Source of the DNA: JAJNPS01 sp031378845
Lineage (GTDB): Bacteria; Pseudomonadota; Alphaproteobacteria; Rhodobacterales; Rhodobacteraceae
DNA length: 64,000 bases
NCBI GenBank assembly: GCA_031378845.1
Contig: JANNES010000018.1
Location: 62,001-126,000, forward strand
Reading direction: 5' to 3'
Within the stretch, counting starts at the first letter, position 1. Each line of letters starts with the position of its first letter. Shown piece by piece: positions 16,331 through 25,232 of this stretch. A program made the translations under genes and the position numbers. The notes under the pieces were generated by a model. The model was given only the letters and a program-made list of their open reading frames with translations. It had not been told where the DNA came from and did no database searches.

Positions 16331-17440
16331 ATGGCAAAGATCACCCGCGTCGAGGCCCTGATGGTCGATCTGGTGCCAAAGGTCAGGCGCACCGATGCGA
16401 TCCAGTCCTTTGTCAGCCAGGAGACCCCGATCCTGCGCATCACTGATGCCGATGGCGTGGTGGGCACGGGATACAGCTATACCATCGGCACCGGCGGCCC
16501 TGCGATCATGTCGCTGCTGCACCGCACCCTTGCCCCGACGCTGATCGGGCGCGAAGCATCCGAGATTGAACGCATCTGGCGCGATCTGATGTTCCTGACC
16601 CATGCGACAACGGTTGGGGCCATTACGTCGCTTGCGCTGGCGGCCATTGACACCGCGCTTTGGGATCTGAAATGCCGCCGCGCAAACGAACCACTGCACC
16701 GCCTGGCGGGCGGCGCGCAGTCTCGCATTCCGCTATACACCACGGAAGGCGGCTGGCTTCATATCGACACCGCCGAACTGGTCGAGGACGCCTTGCGGGC
16801 CAAAGCCGCAGGTTTCGGCGGATCGAAGATCAAGATCGGTCGCCCACATGTCTGCGAAGATGTGGCGCGCCTGAGCGCCGTGCGCGACGCCGTAGGCCCT
16901 GCTTTCGAGATCATGACCGATGCCAACCAGTGCTTTACGGTGGACGAGGCGATCCGCCGTGCCCGCTGCCTGACGCCCTTGGATATTGCGTGGCTGGAAG
17001 AGCCGCTGCCCGCCGACGACCTGTCGGGCCACCAGCGCCTGTCCGACAGCACGACACTGCCCGTGGCGGTGGGCGAAAGCCTCTATTCGCCCCAGCATTT
17101 CCGCGAATACCTGCAACGCGGCGCCTGTTCCATCGTTCAGGTCGATGTGGCCCGCATTGGCGGGATCACCCCGTGGCTCAAGGTGGCCCACATGGCCGAA
17201 ACCTTCAACACCCCCGTCTGCCCGCATTTCCTGATGGAACTGCACGTCTCGCTTTGCGCCGCCATCCCGAATGCCCGCTGGGTCGAATACATCCCGCAGA
17301 TCGACAGCCTGACGACCGAGCCGATGAAGATTGTCGATGGTCATGCCATCCCTTCCGACGCACCCGGTCTTGGCATTGCCTGGGATTTCGGTGCGATCAA
17401 CCGGGCCGCCGTCCCCGGTTCTGCCTTCACTCTGACCTGA
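16331..17440 (+). CDS. Enolase-superfamily sugar-acid dehydratase
   Basis: A 369-residue mandelate-racemase-group protein. Visible active-site residues are the Lys166-x-Lys168 pair (SKIKIG), metal ligands Asp197 (with Asn199), Glu223 and Glu249, and His299 (CPHFLMELH). This arrangement fits dehydratases that turn aldonates into 2-keto-3-deoxy acids. In this operon L-fuconate, L-rhamnonate or a related acid is the likely substrate. A small-molecule racemase is an alternative. It follows the ATPase gene by 9 bases with AGGAGG as ribosome-binding site. Confidence 0.85.
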   Translation: MAKITRVEALMVDLVPKVRRTDAIQSFVSQETPILRITDADGVVGTGYSYTIGTGGPAIMSLLHRTLAPTLIGREASEIERIWRDLMFLTHATTVGAITSLALAAIDTALWDLKCRRANEPLHRLAGGAQSRIPLYTTEGGWLHIDTAELVEDALRAKAAGFGGSKIKIGRPHVCEDVARLSAVRDAVGPAFEIMTDANQCFTVDEAIRRARCLTPLDIAWLEEPLPADDLSGHQRLSDSTTLPVAVGESLYSPQHFREYLQRGACSIVQVDVARIGGITPWLKVAHMAETFNTPVCPHFLMELHVSLCAAIPNARWVEYIPQIDSLTTEPMKIVDGHAIPSDAPGLGIAWDFGAINRAAVPGSAFTLT

Positions 17441-17871
17441 TGATGCCGGTGTTTCCGCCCAGGGACTGCGCAAGATGAATGCCTTTTTGTTCCACGGTGC
17501 CAAAGACCTTCCGGGCAGTCGATCTGCCGGTTCCTGACGCGGCGCCGGGCGAGGCTTTGGCGCAAGGCCTGCCCCCGGCACGTCGCGGGGGCCCGAAGCT
17601 TTCCAGAGGCTCAAGAGGTCAAGATTTCCGCGCTGCTTGAGCGCTGGAGTGGTCCTGTCGATTGTGATGTGCCAAGGCCTGACTTGCGCGCCAGTTCACC
17701 CTATTCATCGTACGGTATCCGGTTGCTGGAAATTTCTTGGACCGTTGATCGGATTGGGATCAAACAAAGGGACGAGGCCAATTTGAACGCCCAAGAGGAC
17801 CATTCGCGGCAACAGTCAACGGTCGTTCAACGCAGACCGAAAATCATCACGGACGGGAAACCCCGTCGGCA
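17441..17871. other. Stretch between sugar operon and surface-polymer island
   Basis: No intact gene lies in this stretch. Its first part holds the decayed alcohol-dehydrogenase start described separately. The rest carries only short open frames without recognisable family features and appears to be junk sequence at the border between two functional blocks. Confidence 0.5.
17475..17590 (+). pseudogene. 5' fragment of a zinc alcohol dehydrogenase (L-idonate dehydrogenase-like)
   Basis: From ATG 17475 the reading MNAFLFHGAKDL matches the start of medium-chain zinc dehydrogenases of the L-idonate/sorbitol type. The continuation FRAVDLPVPDAAPGEALAQG is also typical but lies in another frame, reached by a frameshift at about 17510. 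After about 40 residues similarity ends, and the GGICGSDLH zinc site never appears. This is the relic of a dehydrogenase gene that once belonged to the sugar operon directly upstream. Confidence 0.5.
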
Positions 17872-18540
17872 TCATTCCGCGACCAGCAGGTAGTTCTCGT
17901 TTGTTCTGTAGCGCTTGAAGGTTTCACGCACCGAATAGTTGTTCGCCTTGATCCAGTCCAGGAACGCTGCACTGTTGACGCGATCAATCTCGATAAAGAC
18001 GGTTGGCCGATGGTGGGCGATGATCTGGGAAAGCCCGGACAGAACCTGCATTTCCATCCCTTCGACATCAATCTTCAAGAAGGTCGGCACAAGACCTTGC
18101 AACAAGGCATCACCGGTACGGACTGACAGCTCACCCGCAGTTTCGTCAGCCACCATGCGCGCGGCACCGAGATTTTTCTCTGGCGCAACGATGGCCATCC
18201 CGTCGCCGTCAACATCCGAAAGACCATACCCCAGCAGGCTCGTATCGCAGAGCGACAGCACGCCGTTCAGTTCAAGGTTTGATTTCAAGAGAGCGATCGC
18301 CTCAGGGTTTGGTTCAACAACCACGACCTTGCTTGGCCGCAGGAATTTCAGAGCGAACAACGCATGGTTGCCGATATTGGCGCCAATGTGACAAAAGACC
18401 GCGCCCGGAGGGCAGTTGCGACGGATGATTTCCAGCTCTTCCATTTCATAGAATTCACCCTTGAGATGGCAGCGCTGAATGACATCGCGCGGGCGCGTGA
18501 TGGTGAAATACACAGGCTTGCCCCAGATGACTGCGCGCAC
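17872..18540 (-). CDS. FkbM-family methyltransferase
   Basis: A 222-residue SAM-dependent methyltransferase of the FkbM type, which O-methylates sugars or other hydroxylated products, often in surface polysaccharide clusters. SAM motif I is near FCHIGANIGNHALFAL, followed by the acidic VVVVEPNPEA and the family signature TFLKIDVEGMEMQVL. The start is GTG 18540. An in-frame stop (TAG) lies two codons upstream, so no longer version is possible unless the gene has been truncated. It diverges from the glycosyltransferase gene at 18878. Confidence 0.83.
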   Translation of the reverse strand: MRAVIWGKPVYFTITRPRDVIQRCHLKGEFYEMEELEIIRRNCPPGAVFCHIGANIGNHALFALKFLRPSKVVVVEPNPEAIALLKSNLELNGVLSLCDTSLLGYGLSDVDGDGMAIVAPEKNLGAARMVADETAGELSVRTGDALLQGLVPTFLKIDVEGMEMQVLSGLSQIIAHHRPTVFIEIDRVNSAAFLDWIKANNYSVRETFKRYRTNENYLLVAE

Positions 18541-18877
18541 GACCTATTAGGGCGCAGAGATTGTGCGCACTTGGGTGAAGGGTGCCGAGGGGGCTGGTTC
18601 AGCAGGACCAGAAGGCAGATCAGGCAAGAACTCGTCCTCGAGGCGTTGGTGCAAGGAAACGTTGGAGGGCTTCCGCGCGGAATGCAACGATCTCGTGCAC
18701 GGTGCCGCTGCAGGATACGCCTTGGCAGGCAAAACCGACACGAAAGGATTTCGAATACGCACTGGCGGTTCGTATTCCGCCCGGTCGTTGACATTTGCTG
18801 CCTGACTCGTCCAGAGACTCCGTCGAATGCACGCTGGCACGAACAGCTGCGTATCGACGTTAGGGAGGGATCAGCGC
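18541..18877. other. Divergent intergenic region
   Basis: This lies between the minus-strand FkbM gene and the plus-strand glycosyltransferase gene. A 97-codon minus-strand open frame (18547-18840) exists but has no family resemblance and ends just before the FkbM start. It is not called. The strong purine stretch GGGAGGGA at 18863-18870 is the ribosome-binding site of the glycosyltransferase gene. Confidence 0.45.
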
Positions 18878-19864
18878 ATGTCTTCGTTCCGTGTTGCGGC
18901 GATCGTGAACGAGCCTCTCGCGATCATCCGGCGCTTCATCTCTTGGTATCGCTTGGCGGGGGCGGAACGCATCGCCCTGTACTTCGATAATCCCCTCGAT
19001 CCTGCGATTGCCGATTTGCAGGGCCAGCAAGACCTTGACCTGATTGCCTGCACACCTGAGTTTTGGTTGACCGTCGGCACAACGCAAGAGACGCGCTTTA
19101 CGACGCGCCAGAATGCGGCGTTGACACATGCCTACCACGCTTCGCCTGCGGACTGGATGCTGGCGGTGGACGCTGATGAGCTTGTCTATTGTCCAGACCA
19201 ATCGATCGCTGATTTGCTGGCCGCTCAGCACGAAACGGTGCGCAGCCTCGTTGTTCAGCCGGCAGAATATGTGCAAGCCCCGGAGCCGGGCGCGCATTTC
19301 CGATTTCCGATCACCGTGCCACAGGTCCAGCAGGTCTATGGCGCTGCTTCGGGGGTGTTTCGAAAACGCTTGGGTCTGATCGGACATAGCTTTGGCAAAT
19401 CCTTTCATCGCAATGATCAGCACGATATCCGGCTGCGTCAGCACTGGGCTGTCGACACGACGACAGACCAGCCGGTGCCACACCACGCCATTGGCCACGC
19501 CGAGCGCGCCTACCTGCTGCACTATGTGGCCCCGGACTATGCAACATGGGCTGCCAAGCTGGAGTTTCGGGTCTCGGCGAGCGGCTATACCGTCATGGTA
19601 AAGTCCATGCTGGAAGAGGCCCGCAATGCTCCGCTTGGCGACAACTTTGCGGAAACTGAGGAATCCTATGCGGAACTGTTCCGCCTAACACACTGTATTG
19701 ATATGGATATACTGGAAAAACTTCGACAGATTGATGGCATACTGATCTTGCCAGAGGCAGAGTTCGGGCCTGTTGTCGCGGCGCGGCATGTTGGTATCGC
19801 ATCGTCTGCCATCAGTCGGCAGGACTTGCCCAAGGGCGGCAGAAGCATCGATCCGAAACACTGA
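18878..19864 (+). CDS. Glycosyltransferase family 2-like protein
   Basis: A 328-residue protein of the Glyco_tranf_2_4 type, likely GT-A fold. It begins with the strand and helix FRVAAIVNEP...FISWYRLAGAERIALYFDN and has the metal/nucleotide-sugar motif DWMLAVDADELVY near residue 97. The C-terminal half has a conserved His-rich block (IGHSFGKSFHRNDQHD). No membrane segment is apparent, so it should act at the cytoplasmic face on a growing glycan. ATG 18878 has GGGAGGGA just before it. It lies between FkbM and the dlt-like operon, which suggests that it helps to build the polymer which that operon modifies. Confidence 0.78.
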   Translation: MSSFRVAAIVNEPLAIIRRFISWYRLAGAERIALYFDNPLDPAIADLQGQQDLDLIACTPEFWLTVGTTQETRFTTRQNAALTHAYHASPADWMLAVDADELVYCPDQSIADLLAAQHETVRSLVVQPAEYVQAPEPGAHFRFPITVPQVQQVYGAASGVFRKRLGLIGHSFGKSFHRNDQHDIRLRQHWAVDTTTDQPVPHHAIGHAERAYLLHYVAPDYATWAAKLEFRVSASGYTVMVKSMLEEARNAPLGDNFAETEESYAELFRLTHCIDMDILEKLRQIDGILILPEAEFGPVVAARHVGIASSAISRQDLPKGGRSIDPKH

Positions 19865-20218
19865 CCTCTGACGTTCAAGCGCTTGGCGGTTTGCCTGATC
19901 GCGCACACACGTTGTCAGCAGCGCAAGGTGTTTCCGCAGTTGTCCTTCTGCACCAGCGGCTATTGGCGATTGACGCGCGAAAGTGAGCGGGTAAGGTCAT
20001 AATGTCCGGTTTTGTTACAACGGACGGTTGGCTCGGCTTTGGCGTTTGCACACGCCGGTGTACTTGAATTTCAAAGGGATAGGCATTCTCTGCGCGCCTT
20101 AATTTCGGCAATTAAGGCTGGCAACATTGAGTCGTCGAACCGCCCCGATGGAGATCTGGGTTTCAACTGCATCTGTCGCACTTTTCAACCGTATCGGGTC
20201 ATTTAACAGAGTTTACCT
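19865..20218. other. Leader of the dlt-like operon
   Basis: This 354-base gap before the first adenylating-enzyme gene has no recognisable gene and only short frames. The promoter of the operon 20219-26542 most likely lies here, but no convincing -35/-10 pair or palindrome was picked out. Confidence 0.45.
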
Positions 20219-22075
20219 ATGGACGATTTGCAATTTGACCCACAAACCGGCACCCTGCGTCGGTCGGACGGAACATCTGAATGGCTGTCTTTGCGCGAAA
20301 TGACCGCGCTTTACTGGACCTCTCTGGCCGTCCCCGAGCAAAATGCGGCCCAGTCGATGGGCATCGAGGTTAGCGAGTTTCGCGAACTGCGCGTTCAGCT
20401 TGCGCAGCGTTTGGGTGTGCATTTGTCGAACCTTGATGGCGTGCGACTGCGCCTGTCGAATGGTGACTGGCCGAGATCGGACCTGGCTTGGGCTGATCGC
20501 CACGCCGTTTCGCTCATTCACCGTGGCCTCGATCGCCCGGAGGATGATGTCATCGCGCACGTTGCGGGCGAGGGTGCGATGAGCGTTGGACAAGTCAAGT
20601 CCATTGTCGGCCTGATCCGGTCAGGTCTTGACATTGCAGGGGTCAGAAGCGGGACGCTGGTCGCGCTTGATGCGACCCAGCGTATCGAAGGATTTCTCGT
20701 ATCGATCGCGATCCTGCTTCAGGGTGCAGCCATTGTGCGAATTGGTGACAACCTGCCCGATGACGTCATGCGAGACATGCTGCGATCATGTCCCGTGCGC
20801 ATGACGTTCTCAGCGCATATGTCGGCGTTTGCTGACATGGCCGAAGCAGGGCAATGCGTTGATCTTGAAAGTGCAAGTGCGGCTATTCCATCTTTTGGCG
20901 ACTGGGTTGCCGATTGCCCGGCAGACGCGCGCGCCGAACCGATACTGGTCAGACCCGATGCGCTGGCACTTGTGGGATTTACCAGCGGCTCGACCGGTCG
21001 TCCGAAGCGTGTCTTGAACACGCATCAGGCGATCTGGCGCGCCTCCGAGGTTGCACATCGGCGTTTCGGATTTGGGCCTTCTGACGTGTTCTGCTCAGCG
21101 ACTGACTTTGTTGCCATGAGCGGGTTTCGCAGCATGCTGACCCTGCCATTGATGTCTGGTGGTCAAGTCTTGTTCCTCAGCAACGAAGCGCGCAGTGTGC
21201 CGCTTGCCCAGGCGCTGGAATGCGAACAATACGGCGTGACCTGCCTCACGGCCGTTCCGAACGTGCTGCGATCCTTTGTGAAAGCGGGCCAAAGACTGCA
21301 GCCACACCAGTTAGCCCGACTAAGGCTTGTATTGTCGGGAAGCGGTGTGCTCGATCTTTCCACAGCGCAGGCCTTTTCGGCAAAGTTCGGGGTCAGAGTT
21401 GTGGATTACTACGCCAAGCGCGAGATCGGTACGTCGATCTATTCGGAGTATTCGGACCGCGTTGAGGCCACCACCATCGGCAACGCAGGAGGTTTCGCAG
21501 CCGAAGCATTGATCCGTATTCTGAATACGAAACTAGAGCCTGTTCAGCATGGCCAGACCGGTGAAATGTTCGTTCTGACGGATTGCCTGGCGTTGAGCGC
21601 TCACAAGGCGGGATCTGAGGCGGACACGGCGTTGTTGGGCGATGACGAACAGGCAGGGTGGCATGCAACCGGCGACCTTGCGCGCCTTACCGAAACGGGA
21701 CGAATCGTGATAGCGGGACGGAGCTCGGATGCGATCAAGTCACCGGACGGCCAGCTTGTCATGCCCCTTGAGATCGAAGAGGTCCTGAGCCGACATCCTG
21801 ACGTTGTAGAGTCCTGTGCCTTTTCGGTTTTTCGAAGCGATGGGCTCGAATCCGTGGGTGCCTCAGTGATCCTGAGAAACGCTGACATGCTGTCCGACCC
21901 GGAGATCGAAGCGGCTTTGCGCTGGCACATCAGAAACGCACTTGGTGCTCACAAGACCCCCGAGCGCGTTCTATTGGTGTCGGAGTTTCCCAGGGTCGCG
22001 CGGCTGAAACCTGACAGAGCTGCGCTAAAGCAGGCTTATCAGGCGATATTGTCCGGTGAGGAACGTCCAGCGTGA
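20219..22075 (+). CDS. AMP-binding acyl/aminoacyl-adenylating enzyme with N-terminal extension
   Basis: A 618-residue ANL-superfamily protein. The adenylation core begins only around residue 115. Its P-loop motif is GFTSGSTGRPKR, followed by an unusual A5 region (DYYAKREIG instead of Y-G-x-T-E), the ATGDLARL motif and the hinge GRSSDAIKS. The C-terminal lysine region reads ARLKPDRAALK. The first 110 residues resemble no domain I can name. It probably activates an acid with ATP for loading onto a carrier, but the divergent motifs leave open a non-standard substrate or a partner role for the next enzyme. It is the first gene of the dlt-like operon and overlaps the next gene by GTGA. Confidence 0.78.
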   Translation: MDDLQFDPQTGTLRRSDGTSEWLSLREMTALYWTSLAVPEQNAAQSMGIEVSEFRELRVQLAQRLGVHLSNLDGVRLRLSNGDWPRSDLAWADRHAVSLIHRGLDRPEDDVIAHVAGEGAMSVGQVKSIVGLIRSGLDIAGVRSGTLVALDATQRIEGFLVSIAILLQGAAIVRIGDNLPDDVMRDMLRSCPVRMTFSAHMSAFADMAEAGQCVDLESASAAIPSFGDWVADCPADARAEPILVRPDALALVGFTSGSTGRPKRVLNTHQAIWRASEVAHRRFGFGPSDVFCSATDFVAMSGFRSMLTLPLMSGGQVLFLSNEARSVPLAQALECEQYGVTCLTAVPNVLRSFVKAGQRLQPHQLARLRLVLSGSGVLDLSTAQAFSAKFGVRVVDYYAKREIGTSIYSEYSDRVEATTIGNAGGFAAEALIRILNTKLEPVQHGQTGEMFVLTDCLALSAHKAGSEADTALLGDDEQAGWHATGDLARLTETGRIVIAGRSSDAIKSPDGQLVMPLEIEEVLSRHPDVVESCAFSVFRSDGLESVGASVILRNADMLSDPEIEAALRWHIRNALGAHKTPERVLLVSEFPRVARLKPDRAALKQAYQAILSGEERPA

Positions 22076-23919
22076 CCCAAAAACAGTCTGACCCGCCGAG
22101 CCTTGGGGCTCTGATTGACCGCGCGCAAAGCCAAGCGGTTGGCACGCAGGCGTTCATGGTGGTGGATGGACAGGGCGTCGGCTACGGCGAATTCTTTGAT
22201 CGGATGGCACGTCTGCGGACGGTGTTCGCGGCAAAGGGGCTGGGCGAGGGCGCCCATGTCGGGATTCTGACCCGTTCGCCACACGACATGGCTCTGATCC
22301 TTTTGGCAGGGCTGCAAGCAAGCCTAGCCGTCATCAACCTGAATACCGATCTCAGCCCGTCGGAACGCCGCGTCGCGATATCGGCAGCGCGATTGACACA
22401 TCTTTTCGTCGACCGGGAGTTTCTCGATTCAGGTGAACTTGGGGTGGCCTTAACCGTCATTGAAGCGGACGGCAGCGCCTCCGAGAGCGGGCTCATGAAA
22501 AGGCTTTTCGGTCGGTCGGAACCAAAGCGCGGCCCAACCGGCCTGCATGGTGAGTTGGCAACCGCCGAACCTGCGACGGCAGTTTCCGTTCGCGAAGACC
22601 CCGAAATGACCGCGCTGATGCTGTTTACCTCCGGAACGACCAGCCAGCCAAAGGTGGTAGAGCTGAGCCGTCGCAACCTTGCGGCACAGCTTGCGACTTT
22701 CCTTGCGGTTTACGACTACGGGCCAGATTGCCGGATCCTGAACCCGCTGCCCCTGCATTTTACAGACGGCATCTTGCACGGCCCGATCATCACCTTGATC
22801 TCCGGGGCCACGTTGTTTCGCCCGAAAAGCTTTGATTTCACGCAACTGGAATTGATGCTTGCGTCGGTTTATCGCGACCGCATCACCCACTTCATCGTGG
22901 TCCCGGCACTGCTGTCGATGATGGACCGCCTGCATGACAAATTCGACGACGCGCTTGCGACGCCGGACTTGCGTTACCTTCGTTCAAGTGGTGACACACT
23001 TCCGGCAGCCCTTTGGCGATCCGTGCAAGACCGCTTCAAGGTGCGTGTCGTCAATACCTACGGGATGTCGGAAACGGTCTGTGAGGCTTTGTACTGCGGA
23101 CCTTCGGATGATCGTTTTCGGGTGGGTACAATTGGCAAGCCGGTAGATTGCGAGGTCCGTATCGTCGGGGAGCAAGGCGAAATCCTGACGCGCGGACACA
23201 GCGGGGAATTGCTGATCCGCGGTGACAACATCATGAAGGGCTACCTTGATCAGCCGGACCTCACGTCATCAACGGTCGTCGACGGCTGGCTGAAGACGGG
23301 TGATCTTGCCGTGCAGGATGATGACGGCTTTGTCTCAATCGTTGGGCGAAAGAAAAGCCTTATCATCTCTGGTGGCGTCAACATCCAGCCGCAGGATGTC
23401 GTGGACGCCATGCTGGACCATCCGGGTGTCGCTGAGGCACATGCCCTTGGTCTGCCCGATCCGGTGTTCAACGAGATCGTTGCCTGTGCGGTCGTGCCAC
23501 GACATCCTGGCCTGACCGTTGCCGAGCTTGCAACCCACTGCCGGGGTTTGCTTGCCGCGTACAAAGTTCCGAGGCGGATATTGATTTTGCCTGAACTGCC
23601 GAGAAGCCCGGCTGGCAAAGTTTTGACCCGCGAACTGGCAGACCTGTTCCAGCAAAGTGAAGCGGGGTTGCCTCTGGCAGGGGATCTCGAGGCCGAGGTG
23701 ATCGCAATCGCCGCCGAAGTCTTTCGGTGTTCGCCAGCCGATCTAAGGCCCGCCTCCGATCCGCGCAATACGCTTGGATGGGACAGCCTTGCCCATATGG
23801 GTTTGATCGCAGCCGTCGAACATCGCTTTGGCATCCGGCTTGCGGCGCGCGACGTCCTGCGCGTGCGCAGGCTTGAACACCTTGTCGACGTGGTCCGCAC
23901 CCATGCAGCAGCCCGGTAG
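22072..23919 (+). CDS. AMP-binding enzyme fused to a carrier-protein domain (DltA-DltC-like)
   Basis: A 615-residue protein with a complete adenylation domain: LFTSGTTSQPK, NTYGMSETV, LKTGDLAVQDDDGF, GRKKSLIISGG and the C-terminal catalytic lysine in RSPAGKVLTREL. From about residue 540 a carrier domain follows, with the phosphopantetheine serine in GWDSLAHM (Ser572). The enzyme can therefore activate an acyl or amino-acyl group and hold it as a thioester on itself, combining what DltA and DltC do as separate proteins in Gram-positive bacteria. GTG 22072 overlaps the previous stop. The MBOAT gene two positions downstream is the expected acceptor of the thioester. Confidence 0.85.
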   Translation: MTQKQSDPPSLGALIDRAQSQAVGTQAFMVVDGQGVGYGEFFDRMARLRTVFAAKGLGEGAHVGILTRSPHDMALILLAGLQASLAVINLNTDLSPSERRVAISAARLTHLFVDREFLDSGELGVALTVIEADGSASESGLMKRLFGRSEPKRGPTGLHGELATAEPATAVSVREDPEMTALMLFTSGTTSQPKVVELSRRNLAAQLATFLAVYDYGPDCRILNPLPLHFTDGILHGPIITLISGATLFRPKSFDFTQLELMLASVYRDRITHFIVVPALLSMMDRLHDKFDDALATPDLRYLRSSGDTLPAALWRSVQDRFKVRVVNTYGMSETVCEALYCGPSDDRFRVGTIGKPVDCEVRIVGEQGEILTRGHSGELLIRGDNIMKGYLDQPDLTSSTVVDGWLKTGDLAVQDDDGFVSIVGRKKSLIISGGVNIQPQDVVDAMLDHPGVAEAHALGLPDPVFNEIVACAVVPRHPGLTVAELATHCRGLLAAYKVPRRILILPELPRSPAGKVLTRELADLFQQSEAGLPLAGDLEAEVIAIAAEVFRCSPADLRPASDPRNTLGWDSLAHMGLIAAVEHRFGIRLAARDVLRVRRLEHLVDVVRTHAAAR

Positions 23920-23923
23920 CGCG

Positions 23924-24058
23924 ATGGCACCACGAAACACATTTGACTACCTCAAGCGCCATTGGACGCCCGCACCGCTGCTGGTCTGGAAATTGACAGG
24001 ATATTTTTTGGCAGTCATTGGCGTGTTCGCTGCCGTCATTTTCCTGTTTATCGTGTAG
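23924..24058 (+). CDS. Small single-pass membrane protein A (dlt-like operon)
   Basis: A 44-residue protein. It has a short basic/aromatic head (NTFDYLKRHW) and one hydrophobic helix from about residue 20 to the C-terminus (ending VIFLFIV). It begins 4 bases after the carrier-enzyme stop, and the MBOAT gene follows 17 bases after its end, so it is embedded in the operon. Gram-positive dlt operons also contain a tiny membrane protein, DltX. This one lacks the tyrosine motif after the helix, so it is more likely a structural partner of the MBOAT protein. An upstream in-frame ATG at 23904 is less likely because it overlaps the preceding gene. Confidence 0.6.
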   Translation: MAPRNTFDYLKRHWTPAPLLVWKLTGYFLAVIGVFAAVIFLFIV

Positions 24059-24075
24059 GCAAGCAAGGTCCGGCA

Positions 24076-25218
24076 ATGCAGGTTGACTCGATTTATTGGC
24101 TGTTCTGGATGTGGCTGACTGTTGGCCTGTATTGGCTTGTCGCTGCTCAATTGCGCCTGCCACTGCTTGTGGCGATAACAGCCGCTTTTATCGCAACAGT
24201 GTCGCCTTTGTCGCTGCTTTTGCTTAGTGTCTTTACGCTGACCAGCCATGTCGCATCGCGACGCGAAAACCCGAGCTTGCAGGAAACACTGGTGGGTACC
24301 GGTCTTGTGCTGGTGGTTCTGGCGGGGTTCAAAATCCATATTGCACTTTCTGGGCCTGCTGGCCTGACAAGTGTCATTATTCCCCTGGGTCTAAGTTACT
24401 ATTCGTTTCGCTGTATCCACTTCATGGTGGAACGCTACAAAGGGCATATCGGCGCAGTCCGCCTGACAGATCTCGTAGGCTATCTCTTTTTCTTGCCGAC
24501 CATCTTGGTTGGGCCCATTCACAGGATCGAGGACTACCTCTACGATCTGCGGCGTCAGCGATTTGACCCGGCAATGATCTCGGAAGGCGCTGAGCGCATC
24601 CTCTATGGATATGCCAAAGTGGCCATCCTCAGCAACTTTCTCGTCAATGGCATGGGTGGTGTCTGGATCGGTGGGCTATCCGACCAGGACGGACGGCTTG
24701 TCGCCTACCTGCTGATGGTTCAGGGCGGGCTCAATCTTTATCTGCAGTTCTCGGGTTATTCCGACATCGCGATCGGCTTTGCACGTCTTTTAGGCTTCAA
24801 AGTGATGGAAAACTTCAACTGGCCCTATCTGCAACCGAACATTTCAGCGTTTTGGCGTTGCTGGCACATATCCCTTTCGCGCTGGTGCCGGGACTATATC
24901 TACGACGTGATTGTTTCGATGACGCGCAGTCCGGCGCTAGGCGCCATGTCTGTCATGATCGGAATAGGGCTCTGGCATGAAATTTCGTTCCGATTCTTGT
25001 ATTGGGGGGTTTATCACGGCCTTGGTCTGATCATCTGGCAGCAGTGGGATCGTAGAGGGCCGTCGCTTCCAAAGGATCTTCCTAAACCTGTTGCTTTCGC
25101 AATCCATGCTCTAAAGGTTCTGGTAACGGTGCACTTCGTTTGGTTCGGGTTCATGCTGCTCGATGCCAGGGACCTCGCAGACACATTGCGGGTCTTTTCA
25201 CAATTTTTTGCGTTCTGA
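24076..25218 (+). CDS. MBOAT-family O-acyltransferase (DltB/AlgI-like)
   Basis: A 380-residue polytopic inner-membrane protein. The MBOAT landmarks are the FWRCWHISLSRWCRDYIY segment (about residues 256-275) and the catalytic histidine His301 in GIGLWHEISFRF, with YWGVYHG just after. Members such as DltB and AlgI move an acyl group across the membrane to a glycan or polymer outside. Here the donor is presumably the carrier domain encoded two genes upstream. The open frame reaches 23962, but ATG 24076 avoids a long overlap with the small protein and gives a normal N-terminal helix. Confidence 0.88.
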   Translation: MQVDSIYWLFWMWLTVGLYWLVAAQLRLPLLVAITAAFIATVSPLSLLLLSVFTLTSHVASRRENPSLQETLVGTGLVLVVLAGFKIHIALSGPAGLTSVIIPLGLSYYSFRCIHFMVERYKGHIGAVRLTDLVGYLFFLPTILVGPIHRIEDYLYDLRRQRFDPAMISEGAERILYGYAKVAILSNFLVNGMGGVWIGGLSDQDGRLVAYLLMVQGGLNLYLQFSGYSDIAIGFARLLGFKVMENFNWPYLQPNISAFWRCWHISLSRWCRDYIYDVIVSMTRSPALGAMSVMIGIGLWHEISFRFLYWGVYHGLGLIIWQQWDRRGPSLPKDLPKPVAFAIHALKVLVTVHFVWFGFMLLDARDLADTLRVFSQFFAF

Positions 25219-25232
25219 TCTGTGAGGTAAAA

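Noticed and set aside
14936..16699. 587-codon open frame on the minus strand
   Set aside because: It lies opposite the clear sugar ABC ATPase and dehydratase genes. Its translation is rich in Arg, His, Gln and Asp, without any family pattern, and is a shadow of GC-rich coding DNA.
18547..18840. 97-codon minus-strand frame upstream of the FkbM gene
   Set aside because: It was considered as a lost N-terminal part or a partner gene. It resembles no known domain, has no good ribosome-binding site and is separated from FkbM by stop codons.
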